NCBI RefSeq assembly: GCF_032854445.1
Contig: NC_088295.1
Coordinates: forward strand, 48,409,385-48,473,384
Reading direction: 5' to 3'
DNA: 64,000 bases
Source: Liolophura sinensis
Taxonomy: Eukaryota > Mollusca > Polyplacophora > Chitonida > Chitonidae
The stretch's first letter is position 1, and each line of letters opens with the position of its first letter. A program made the position numbers and the translations under genes. Below are positions 11,850 to 23,303 of this stretch, piece by piece. Below the pieces are notes generated by a model. The model did no database searches. It had not been told where the DNA came from and saw only the letters and a list, made by a program, of their open reading frames with translations.

Positions 11850-14800
11850 AATTTTAATAAAATAAATAAATGAATTGAAGAATTCTATACACAAATCCGC
11901 CCACTCGTGATCTCTCCTTTAATGTACATGTTCCTTTATACTTCCATTTAAAGTAATGGTGAAAAGTACTGCAACAATCCATCCCCATAGAACTGGGTTT
12001 TTTTTTCAACATAGAACGTTATCGAAGGCCAGATTTGTCTTTCACTTGGAAATCGACGTGTTGTCCATCAAAAGGCATTATTGTATAGGTTACAAATGAC
12101 TGTGAAACAGCCAAAACGTTCCCCGATTATGTCCTTGATTGCTTATTTATGATTACCCAAATTAGAAGTCGTGGGCTTCCCAAGAATTAATTAGGAAAGC
12201 CTATATGCATAACAACTTATTAAAACAAGCTCCTGAAATTTGATCAGTGTCTATGCATTTTTTTCAGAGCGCTAAACGTCAGGTTCAAATTTCTATTAAG
12301 TATAAGTGGTTGTTAAATGTATGTACTAATTTAAACGAAACCAAATATAAGGACGTTCATCTGCTAAAAAACAATATAGCATTTATGCTATACTCATTGT
12401 TCTCCACATAAAGATATAGCGAAAATAATTCTAATCCCAAACAAAGTAGCAAAGGGTATCAAATATATATTTTGGTTTGGCTAAGTCACATAGATACATT
12501 TTGACTACTTAGCCTTTATAACGTTTGTAATGTGGTTATAATTATCTTGTAATTCCAGAACTCACCGAAATGACACGTCACATACAACATAAGTAATTAA
12601 AACCAAACACGTGTCTCATTTTGACATAATGCCAAGATAAAGACCCGCATGGTATTATAAGTGCAGGGTCATCGGCTTTAGGTTTTTATCACTGGGGTGA
12701 TAATTATAAAGCTGATGAGGAACTATTGTATCCTATTTCTCCACAATTAACAACTATAGCTTCCTGTTTTGGCTATATCAGGATATTGCAAAACTACGGT
12801 TCATGTGTCAAAAACAAGTATGTAAATAGCCTTCACGCAAGAACAAACAAAAGTATAGAGAGAACAACAGGAGCCCATGATAACGCTGTATAAGCTACAA
12901 ATGCAAGTTAGTATTGCAAGTTGCTAGGCATATAGATGGCCATACATATATACAGTATATAAAGTATATAAAGTGAAGATATTCATGCATTTCACAAAGT
13001 TAAAAATGGTTGCATAAAAAATCATGCGCAAAATATTGGCAATACGGGACAAACTCAGAAATTTCTATCATGCATGTAACCAAAATACGGCATTGTAGAT
13101 GACTCATTATTTCTTTGGAGGAAAGATTTGGTTTTCGATTTAATATAATTTTGTTTTATTTCTTCCACCGGTGTTTTACGACGTTTACCTAAGAATATAT
13201 CTCTGTTACAGGAAGGTCAGGTGTAAAAGCGATCTTCAAGAGTAAACAACCCGAAGAAAGTGCTTATAATTGCCGTAAGATTCCAAATCAGCACACCATA
13301 TTTCAGCTGTAAATTAATAACTTTTACTGGGTTTGTGATAATGTGAAATGCATTCTGCATAAACAGACCCGACACTGCATTGTACACTTCACCTGCGTGG
13401 TTTAGCCATAAACAATCTCAAAAACATCTCAAAAGTTTGGATCTATTGAGTCGAACAATTTAGGGGACAATGAATCACTGCCATATCAAGGGCGGGAAAA
13501 TTGCTCTGGCATAAAGAAATATTGAAGAATGCCAATTTTCGGATTAACCATTTAGAGTGTGAAGGGGGACAGAAAATAACGACTAAGTAACCACAGTCTA
13601 GACGACCTATATGAAATAAGACTGAGTACTCACGCAGTTGAATGTCCTTTTACTGGGTTCTTCTATAATGAAGAATTTCCTCTTGTTCTATTATTATTAT
13701 ATTAAGTTTTTTCACAGCAGATGTGCTAGAATAGTCCATTGACAAGTTGCTACAGAACAGAATATATATCCTGCCAATTTCAATGTATCATTCTGGGTGA
13801 ATTTAACTTTTAATTTGATTCTCTTCAATGTTTGTATAGTTAGTTTCATTCTTTTGACAAGAAACAGACCTAGTTTCTGTCTGGTCAAATGTAAGTCTAT
13901 ACAGTCAACGGTGTTTCACCAGGAATGGATGCCATAGATAAGGCCTTTAGTACCATGGTTATCTTGACTCAATTGTATATTTATCGATGTAAAATCTTCA
14001 GCCTTGAAACATATTCTTAGATAATAAACTGGGAAGCTGATATCCTTTCTACGTACGGGGAAAGGATTGTCTATTAGCAGATTATGGTAAGTTTGGACAA
14101 ACGTATTTTTGACATATGAACCGTCTTAAGGTGGAGCACCGTAAAAATGTTACTGTACTGTAATTAAAGCCATGTATATATCTTTTCAGTATAAAAAAAT
14201 AATTTAAAAAGAACTATTCCTTGGTGGTAGTGCGCCGATCATTTGAGTCGAACAATTTAGGGGACAATGAATCACTGCCATATCAAGGGCGACCTCACCT
14301 GACTTACGACCACAAGAATCTTCTTTTAACAGGCACTCAATGGAGAAAGCCTTTGCTCTTTGGCTTAACATTGTTCACATTCGTCTGGCTGAGTTAGAAA
14401 ACTCCGTTTCTTCAACCTTTTCCGGTTCCTTGTACACAAAACGATGTTTCTTTCTTCAGATTTTCGTGATGAGACACCTTTATACCTGGAACCATTCAGC
14501 AAACCTTTCGTCTTCCTGTGCCGCCTTTATTTCCCGGAAGCCAAATTTCCAGTTGCTGACGGTTGGATGTGCACAGTGGTTCTGGGTTGACAAACTGCAG
14601 GAAAAGTTGTCAAGGCGTGTCGTGCTCCTGTCACACCTCTCCTGTCTACATGTGGTGTGTGTTTCTCTGGGACACTGGGTGAAGCCTGTTTACGCGACCA
14701 GCCGTGCGTTGTTTTACTGATAACAATGCCCGATGTTGTTTAATAAGCGATCTCATCCATTATCTTTGACCCTTACAGAACTATGGCTGATAACCAAGTG

Positions 14801-15400
14801 CACCCTGGGTAATTGTTCAAATAATGCTTTTGCCCGCCCCGCGTGGTGTCGGCCTAGCTGCATGATGACCCTCTTGGTTCTCCGATATCTGTGGCATGGG
14901 CCTAAATACCTTAGTTAGCGCAGGAACTGATTACATGAATGATTGATAGAGTGACTAATCATTAAATGACGAGAGTCGTTCGATTTGTGATAGATGATTA
15001 CCGGCTCTGTGGTCATTGGTTTAATTCAATTTTTATTTCACTGAATTACTGATTGACGTGTTGATTAACATCAAATTTTTGAATTATACGAGCAGAGTTT
15101 TTGTTGTTGAAAACACTGAAGGTAAAGATTTGCTAATACCTGGTTTGGAGTCTGGGAATTTAATGGAGATCAAGTGTTGTCGGATTTCTAACAATGTGAT
15201 GCCGCACCGACAGGTGCTGTAAAAAATGTTATTTCAGTTGGTAAGAATATGGTAACACCACGTGTAGGCGTTTTGGATAGACTACTCCGAATAAGGTTAA
15301 TCTTAAAGGTCTAGTCAATATTCGCTCAATTAATTTGGCCATAGACAGAGATTCGCTTAACATCAAAAGGAGAGCCAGCTCTCATGACAATCAAGGGGTG
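11850..15400. other. Gene-poor stretch 5' of the T-box exons
   Basis: No exon could be supported. It contains short SINE remnants (about 13155-13205), a 46-bp sequence repeated at 13450 and 14247, and an unrecognised 126-codon open frame at 14340-14720. The missing 5' exon(s) and promoter of the T-box gene may lie here. Confidence 0.5.
13450..14292 (+). repeat. 46-bp direct repeat, two copies about 0.8 kb apart
   Basis: A block beginning GAGTCGAACAATTTAGGGGA and ending CCATATCAAGGGCG appears at about 13450-13495 and 14247-14292 with no differences seen. Confidence 0.9.
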
Positions 15401-15409
15401 TACTGAGAG

Positions 15410-15965
15410 TCATTTTTCACCACAAGAAGAGAAATTCTATATCAGAATTACGGAGAGTCATTTCTCACCAAAGGAGAAAAATTTCTATGTCAGAATTACG
15501 GAGCCATTTCTCACCAAAGCAAAGAAATTTCTATATGAGAATTATTTCTCACCACAAGGAGAGAAATTTCTATGTCAGAATTATGGGGAGTCATTTCTCA
15601 CCACAAGGAGAGAAATTTCTATGTCAGAATTATGGGGAGCCATTTCTCACCACAAGGAGAGAAATTTCTATGTCAGAATTAAGGACAATCATTTCTCATC
15701 ACAAGGAGAGAAATTTCTATGTCAGAATTAAGGACAGTCATTTCTCACCACAAGGAGAGAAATTTCTATGTCAGGATTAAGGGCAGTCATTTCTCACCGC
15801 AAGGAGAAAATTTTCTATGTCAGAATTAGGGACAGTCATTTCTCACCCCAAGGAGAGACAGTCATTTCTCTCCTTGTGGTGATTATTGACAAATAACCTG
15901 GAGTCATTTCTCACCACCAGGAGAGAAATTTCTGTATCAGAATTGAGGTGGGTAATTTCTCATCA
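15410..15965 (+). repeat. Minisatellite A, unit about 49 bp
   Basis: Around eleven units built on TCATTTCTCACCACAAGGAG and GAAATTTCTATGTCAGAATT. The best-conserved copies lie at 15590-15780. Near 15855-15885 one stretch is inverted (CTCTCCTTGTGGTGA). Open frames through it are by-products of the repeat. Confidence 0.95.
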
Positions 15966-16169
15966 TCAGGCCGTCATCTCATTTTGTGATCTGTATACAT
16001 CTGTCCTATGTACAGCGTTACATATGACGTCATGTAGGACCTTTATGGAAAGACAACGTTGTATGTGCTGAACACAATGCAAGCACTATGCAAGGACGAT
16101 GCTTCGTTTCAGTGGAATGGGTGGAATTTCCCGAAGTTTTCAATGTAACTTGATAAAATATCTGACGTA

Positions 16170-17268
16170 TTAATAGCACTAATATTCACAAAACACCTGG
16201 TAAATCTCAAATATGAAACCCCAATATTCACAAATAACCTGGTAAATGTTTCAGGAACTCCAATACTCACAAATAACCTGGTAATTTCTGACATGAAACG
16301 CCAATATTCGCCAATAACCCGGTAAATTTCTGACATGAAACGCCAACATTCGCCAATAACCCGGTAAATTTCTGAAATGAAACCCCAATATTAGCAAATA
16401 ACCTGGTAAATAACCGATATGAAACCCCAATATCTGCAAATAACCCGGTAAATTTCTGACATGAAACCCCACTATGTGCAGATAACCTGGTGAATTTCTG
16501 ACATGAAACGCCAATATTCGCAAATAACCCGGTAAATTTCTGACATGAAACCCCACTATGTGCAGATAACCCGGTAAATTTCTGACATGAAACCCCAATA
16601 TTCGCAAATAACCCGGTAAATAACTGATATGAAACCCCAACATTCATAAATATCCCGGTAAATATCTGACATGAAACACCATCATTCACAAAATAACCTG
16701 ATAACCGTCTTATATGAAACCCTAATATTTACACATAACCCAGTTAATGTCTAAGGAACCCCAATATTCACAAATAACCTGGTAAATGTCTAAGAAACCC
16801 CAATATTCACAAATAACACGGTAAATGTCAAAGAAACCCCAATATTCACAAATAACCTGGTAAATGTCTAATGAACACCAATATTCACAATGTCTAATAC
16901 AAAACACATATATTCACAAATAGCCGGTTAAATGTCTGACATGAAACCACAATATTCACAAAAAACCTGGAAAAGCCCAATATTTACAAATAACCTGGTA
17001 AATGTCTGATATGAAACCCCAAAAATAACAAATAACCTGGTAAATGTCTATTTATGAAATCCCAATATTCACAAATAACCTAGTAAATGTCTGAAATGAA
17101 ACCCCAATATTTACAAATAACTTGGTAAATGTCTGATATGAAACCCCAATATTCGCAAATAACCTGGTAAATGTCTATTTATGAAATCCCAATATTCACA
17201 AATAACCTGGTAAATGTCTGATATGAAACCCCAATATTTACAAATAACCTGGTAAATGACTCGTATGA
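16170..17268 (+). repeat. Minisatellite B, unit about 42 bp
   Basis: Roughly 25 units of the form CAAATAACCTGGTAAATGTC plus TGATATGAAACCCCAATATT. Unit length is about a multiple of three, which produces 14-residue repeats in spurious minus-strand frames. One copy of the ATAACCTGG core also occurs inside minisatellite A at about 15892. Confidence 0.95.
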
Positions 17269-17419
17269 AACATTCAGTTCCAGGTAGTCAGTGGCGGGTT
17301 AATATTTATCAGGCTTATATTTATTTACTTCACATGGTTAAACTATTGTGTTGTGATTGTGAGGGCATCAGCCAACGATGTGACATGTTCCAATCCAGAG
17401 AAAACTACTGCCCTCTATC

Positions 17420-17500
17420 CAGCAGGCTAGATTCGAACCTCTCATCTCAGTTGTCGAAGGCCTGTCGAGAGAGGGAAGGTCATCGCCTTTGCTAAATTTG
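17420..17500 (-). repeat. tRNA-like SINE head
   Basis: The minus strand has AGAGGTTCGAATCTAG, a perfect B-box core. The rest is not assigned to a family. Confidence 0.4.
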
Positions 17501-18975
17501 GCGGCAGGAGATCACAGAAATATACATGCTTTATAAGAAAAAATACAAAAATTCGTCAGGATAACTGAACAGGTTTTTTTTCATATAAAAGTCTATATTC
17601 TTCAAGGATCGTACACATTTTATGTCTTAATTAATTAACAGGAAAAAAAACAATATAGCATGCGTAATTTAAACTTAAGCGGGCGAAAATCACGGAAAGA
17701 GAATTTCAGGCTTCCTTCTTTGTCTTAGAGTTGATATAATAAAAGCTTCGTCTTTCGGCGTATTTAAACACTTAGAGTTGGTTTGCATCGCTATTAAATT
17801 GTAATAAATGAGATAAATTAAATTGCAATTGTTAAACAGACTTCAACGAGATAAAAAATGTTTCGCACTGTCAGTTTTGAAAGCGCTTTTTCATGTTTAA
17901 AAATTAGGGTGACGTACGGGGTGTTTGATCTGCCTCGTGCTGTCAGCATTCGTAAACCATTCAAATTAAGTCGTCCAGTGGGACTGGAAATCAAATCCGC
18001 TCTTATTGTGTGAATTTTATACCGGGACCGGAATTAACAGATTAAAAATAGTGGTCAAACACGAAGATTAGAAGAGAAAGAACAGACAAAGCTAGACATC
18101 CGTGTTTGGGGAGTAGCGACACACGCTATTAACTACGAGATTACACCAAGGGTGAGAATAAAGTGTTGATTTTTTGACTGGATGAGAGATCACAACAAGG
18201 TGCCTTAGACGTATCAACCATCATCGATGGTATCAGGACGTCACGTGAGCTGTCGATTCCACGAGGTATCCATGGTGGCACGCGATGACTGTTTGTCATG
18301 TCCGGTGAAGTGTCGTCAAGGACTCTCGCCATAACTCCATTGTCACGATATCTTACCATTACAGGAGGGAAATTCAAGCTCCTTTACACTGTTAATCAGC
18401 AAATACCTTATCACAAATTAAAACCTGATGTTTTCTATTACTTAAGGTGTATTTACAATTGCTCTGGCGCGAAAAGTAACGTTGAGTAACTCCAAATATA
18501 CATTTTGCTTGCGCCATGCATGCAAGATTTTTTATTTTTATAAATTAATAACGACATCACCACCGAGCTATAATGAGCAGAGCACTGTTTCACAAATGTC
18601 CTAAGCTAAACCCTACGACTTCAAAGCTCAAACTTCATATACCTTACTAATTTCTTTATTTATTTCATTGAAGTTAAACGCCGTCGAGAATATTTCACTT
18701 ATACAACTGCGGATATGCCTTAGTAAGTGACAGTTGGTAAAACATATTAAGATCTACGACTTAGAATCTTTTAGTGAAAAGAAAGTCCGACATGGTGCAG
18801 GACGTATATTCCTAAAAGTTGATGTCGTATTTCTTATGCTTTTCTACTCTATATTAAAAAAGGTAAATGTAAGGGGATATAAGATTTAATCAGACCAGAA
18901 ATTTGGAAATAATGGACAGAAACCTCCACAATGCACCTTGATTGCAATTTTATGTGACATAGTTATTAAATTTGA

Positions 18976-19224
18976 TTAACACTCGTGGAAATGTTTGGCT
19001 GTGTTTATCGTGTACTTGTTACCTTCATCGAAAAGCAAAGCCGCTAACACGTACCTGTCTAAAATCTGGTGAAGCTGGGAGCTAAACACATGGTGTGCTA
19101 ATGTAGGTTTTGAGTTTAACATCGTACCTAGCAATTTTTCAATCATAGGTGTGGAGTCGCTAGGTGTGTGTATTGTGTCTTCATTTGGCAGGGCGAGTCC
19201 ATATCGCCAAATTGCTGCCACCAC
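18976..19224 (-). other. Unrecognised 82-codon open frame
   Basis: The frame is open from a TAA just upstream to 18976 and has a less biased composition than nearby random frames (contains AAIWRYGLALPNEDTIHTPS). No family was recognised and no splice partners were found. It may be an exon of an unknown gene, a decayed element or chance. Confidence 0.2.
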
Positions 19225-19361
19225 TGAAGCATCATGCCGGAGACACCAGACCAGGTCACATTATACTGACACAGGGACAGTAAGTCATGTTTCCTTGCTC
19301 TTACGTCTCACTGCTGAGTGCCAAGTGAGGCAGCAGCAAGTACCATTTTTAAGGACTTTGA

Positions 19362-19445
19362 TATGACCCGATCCGGGTTTGATCGAGGGTGTCCCGTCTT
19401 CTCGGCGATCGCTCTAACTATTAGGCCACCGAAGCAGTCCCCTGC
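19362..19445 (-). repeat. tRNA-like SINE head
   Basis: The minus strand shows GGTGGCCTAATAGTTAGAGC (A-box like) and CGATCAAACCCGG (B-box like) at tRNA-like spacing. Confidence 0.5.
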
Positions 19446-21676
19446 ACACAGCAGTACATGCTTTTTGAAATCGCTTAAATTTGTTTGATAGGTAACATAA
19501 GACAAAATTTTCAAGCGTCTCAGCACAATAATTTTATCTGGAAGGATCATAAAAATGAGTTTTTTGGAAAGTCTGCAACTTTTTTCCGTGTTTCCTCCAA
19601 TGTACAACGTATCTGTACGCCACATTGCCCCTCTCTTTAATGCAACATAAACTCTAACTATAGTTTTCGTCACAGACAAAATCCAATGGTAATAAACTCT
19701 TTTCTAGAAACAAAAATGCTCCTTTTCCACTATAGCTATATTATTCCCTCAAAGGTTTCAAAATAAAACTGAACACGACTAACAAATGTCAGTGATGGTG
19801 TTACACCTAAGCGAACACGGTGTATATCTCATCTCCCCCAATCGTCCACCCCACCACAACCTCCACCCCACCCCTACAAATCCCTCACCTCTTTCCATCA
19901 CATGCTGTTATCACATCTGTCTCTCAGGTAACCCACTACCCGCGGGTTCTCACCCGATTAAGACGATGCCCATATGAAAAAAAAAAACTCAATTAGGTAA
20001 TTGGTCTTAGTTTATTTTCCCACCCGTGTGCTGCCGAGCGTGTATGTGTCCGCGTGGAGCCTTAAACGAGTACGGTAACTCAAGACGCGCGGTAGCTAAC
20101 CGCCCCCTTGTTTGACTGCATCGTACAGGTGCGCTGACAACGTTGACACTCCGTGCGGGTTCCCTTATCTCACATCCTATACCTTTCATTTTATTATCAT
20201 CGCGTGCGGCCAGGCTGTGAGGGGACGTAAACTGTATCGATTTATAACGCTCTGTTTGGGTCTCGCAAGTGTTCGTTACTTTACCCCTTGCCTGTGTAAA
20301 TTGCCTGTTCAGTTAAAACGACCTTAACTTAAATGGAGACCACATAATTACATAAACTATATAAAATATTGGATTTTTAAAAAGAAATATATAAAAAAAT
20401 TACATGTTTATGTGATGAAAGGTTATGCAGTTTTTTTTATCGTTTCTTTACCTTTTCATTTCAATTTCTAGTTTCGCCAAGCCAGAATTAAGACACTGAT
20501 ATAGACAATCCGGGTAAATCGTTGATAAATCAAGTACCGTACAATGCTAGATTCATGTTGGATAGTGTTTATTCTTCAGCTAAAAGTACACATCCAATGT
20601 GAGTTCGAACTTCTCTGGTACTTTTTCAAAGAAATTTATTTTTTCTCAGCATTTTGAATACATGAAAAACAAACTGATGAAAAAAAAATTGCAGAACAAA
20701 AACTGTAGAACGGACCTTTTCACTAACACTTTTGTTCTGTCACAAATAAAATATTACATAAACTTCCTTGAACACATTTAAGATCTAAAAATGTCATATT
20801 TTCATTTTCACTGGAATCGATGAATAAGGTTTACTGTCGCATTGGCAATATTTCAACCACATTGTGACGACCTATTCATGAGATCTTCTCCATATCTTAT
20901 CACCACATATAAAGCCTAACAAATATTACCCTTATTTGATTCGGGTTTATATATATGGGCCCTATTTATTGGTTTGATTTGCGTGAAACGACACACCCAA
21001 TTGTCATTCATACTATGGCAGATAAGCTCATGGAGGGATTGATGGACACCGAATTGCCCCGAATAGAACACCGCCCTCAGCCAGGTATATCTGACAAACG
21101 TCTTAAACTTAATATGCGGGATTCGACTCTTGATCAGACCTCACTGATCAGTGGTTGATCGATTAAATAAATAAATGCAAAGTTCTTGTCTCTTGTTTCT
21201 TTCCTCTGAGTTAATGACGCTTTCATCATGATTTCCTTCCAATCATGACGACACATGACGGTCTTCACAGACTGATCCTTATGTCTAATTCCGGTCTGGG
21301 ACAGCATATTCTTCCTGCTGAATGAGATCGCCGCGTTAGATATATGAACGGTTGCAGTGAAAGCAAAGCCGAGATGCGCATACTGATTATCGACAACTTG
21401 TATAGAGCATGGTACACGATTCTGATACTGATTTAATTCGTTCGCTTAGAACATTCCTTGCGCCTAACATCATTGAAAACTGTTGACTTATTTTTGTTTT
21501 ATATGAATTTGTCTTAATTTCCTCCTTGACATACTTTCCTAATTCTTTGCCTGTTTGTGTTAAAGGTTGTTTTGGGAACTGGCTATTACTGACCGGTTTA
21601 CGTCTGTTTTGACGCCTAAAATTATGGAAGGCTACATGCAGATCTTGTGCAGATCGTTTATAACCACAAAAGAAGT

Positions 21677-21697
21677 GGGGGGGGGGGGGGGGGGGGG
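21677..21697 (+). repeat. Poly-G tract, 21 bases
   Basis: An uninterrupted run of 21 G. Its length may be unreliable in assembly. Confidence 0.95.
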
Positions 21698-22453
21698 AAG
21701 TGGGCTCGGTATCCTGGGATGGAGTGGGGGGTGATGCTAATCTCGAGGATTACATGTTCACGGAGGGTACTGGATCAGCGTTTGGTGTATCCTTTTAATT
21801 GAACGCCGCCATCAGGAGCTGCCCATAAAGGACATGCTGTTGTGACAGGACTAAAGTATTACAGGCGGCAATAAACCAAAAAAATTCACATAACAATTTT
21901 AGTCTCTAGATCGAAAAGCCGCGTTAAATAAATTAAGAAGTTGTATGGTCAACATCCTGTTAGTGTACTAAAGGACCCACCCACAATCCATACAGACATC
22001 TACGTCACATCAGCGGTCGGAATAAAGAGGACAGCCGACTTTTTGTCTGATGGACAACTATTTATGCTTTTTCTTACAGAACTTCTTTCATTGGGGGTGA
22101 CAAATTGCGGCTAGCCTATACATCCTTGCCTTGCCTTGCAACTAAATAGACACATCCGGCTCTTCGTGAAACGCCTTTTCCTTTAATTCTTCAGCCATGA
22201 TCGGTAAACTTGTTGCGAAAAGTGAAGATGAACAGGTATCAGAACTCGCATCAATTCTGGACAGTTAGTCCTAAGCACTTACATGTCAAAAGCATGATTG
22301 ACTAAACAGTCTCTCACCTCATAAACACAGCCTTTCCCGTCACGATCAGAGTCCAACTATCCTGATACAGAACTAATGCTCATTCTAATGTCCTCTAGAA
22401 ATCAATCTTCAAAGCCACTTTATTCAATCCAAATAATAGGTTGTAAGGTTGTT

Positions 22454-22640
22454 TCTTAAAGGGACACAGAATCGATTCTGACTGGCTGGCTTGAGAGATA
22501 GGCAAGTCCAGGCCATGATTTGCCTAAGCTGAATTTTAGGTATGGTCCAGTTATTTAAGCATGACCAAGGCTGCAAGGCTTAACACCCGAAATCCTATCT
22601 AAACTGTCAGCCAATCAGAGTCGATTCTGTATTCCTTTCA
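22454..22640. mobile_element. MITE-like element, copy 1
   Basis: Terminal inverted repeats of about 30 bp: AAAGGGACACAGAATCGATT at the left, and the reverse complement of AGTCGATTCTGTATTCCTTT at the right. The outer part reads onward as CTGACTGGCTGG against CAGCCAATCAG. No coding capacity. Confidence 0.75.
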
Positions 22641-22728
22641 GTAGGGCAGAATTTCATCTGTCTAGCGACATTGAAATGGCAACTTATAATTCACTGCTGC
22701 TTCTTTGACAATTACAGTAAATGACCTA

Positions 22729-22741
22729 CCCCCCCCCCCCC
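22729..22741 (+). repeat. Poly-C tract
   Basis: A run of 13 C. Confidence 0.95.
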
Positions 22742-22958
22742 TCAAAACAAAAGATGCATATTTAAGGACTTTTGGTACCTACATTTTCCCAGCAGGATAA
22801 CATCATACATGTACCTTCCCAACAACCCTTTCTAACCTAATAACTTTCTGCCAACAAAGAACTCCTGCAATCAAGCAAAAGGTTGAAGCACATACAAAGT
22901 TTAAATCTGATATTTTTCTGAGGCTATTTTGTCCCTTGGCAAAATCAGGAAGCTTTAC

Positions 22959-23102
22959 CTTTATTTATTTATTTATTTATTTGATTGGTGTTTTACGCCA
23001 TACTCAAGAATATTTCACTTGTGCCCAGCATTATGGTGGGATTAAACTGAGCAGAGCCTGGATGGAAACCCAACACTCTCTGAAGTTTGCTGGCAGACTG
23101 AA
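22959..23102 (-). repeat. SINE family 1, 3' half
   Basis: TTTGATTGGTGTTTTACGCC, tail and middle region. It lies just downstream of NUP37. Confidence 0.9.
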
Positions 23103-23303
23103 TCTTTACCTACTCATACAGTGAAAGAGTAGACATATTTTCAAGATTGATGCGGGCCTAACATGAAGAAGAAATTGGATGAAAATCTCTCCTGATTCAC
23201 ATGCTACATTTCTGCAGACTGCAGCACGCCATCAGCCATATTGTCCCTGGTGATTACTTTTAATGATGCAATGACTTTGATGATTTTAGATCTTATTCTC
23301 TCC

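Larger units (their letters stand above)
17500..22440. other. Gene-poor stretch between the T-box gene and NUP37
   Basis: No exon could be supported. It contains a SINE tail (about 18655-18705, minus), a tRNA-like head (19362-19445), an unrecognised open frame (18976-19224, minus) and a 21-G run. The remainder shows nothing recognisable. Confidence 0.5.

Noticed and set aside
14340-14720. 126-codon plus-strand frame
   Set aside because: No recognisable domain or splice partners; kept only as an unexplained stretch.
15384-15780. Open frames of about 100 codons on the plus strand
   Set aside because: They run through minisatellite A and encode only its repeat; unit variation shows no coding constraint.
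16109-16907. Minus-strand frames with 14-residue repeats
   Set aside because: By-product of a 42-bp tandem repeat whose length is a multiple of three. No start context, splice sites or known repeat-protein family.
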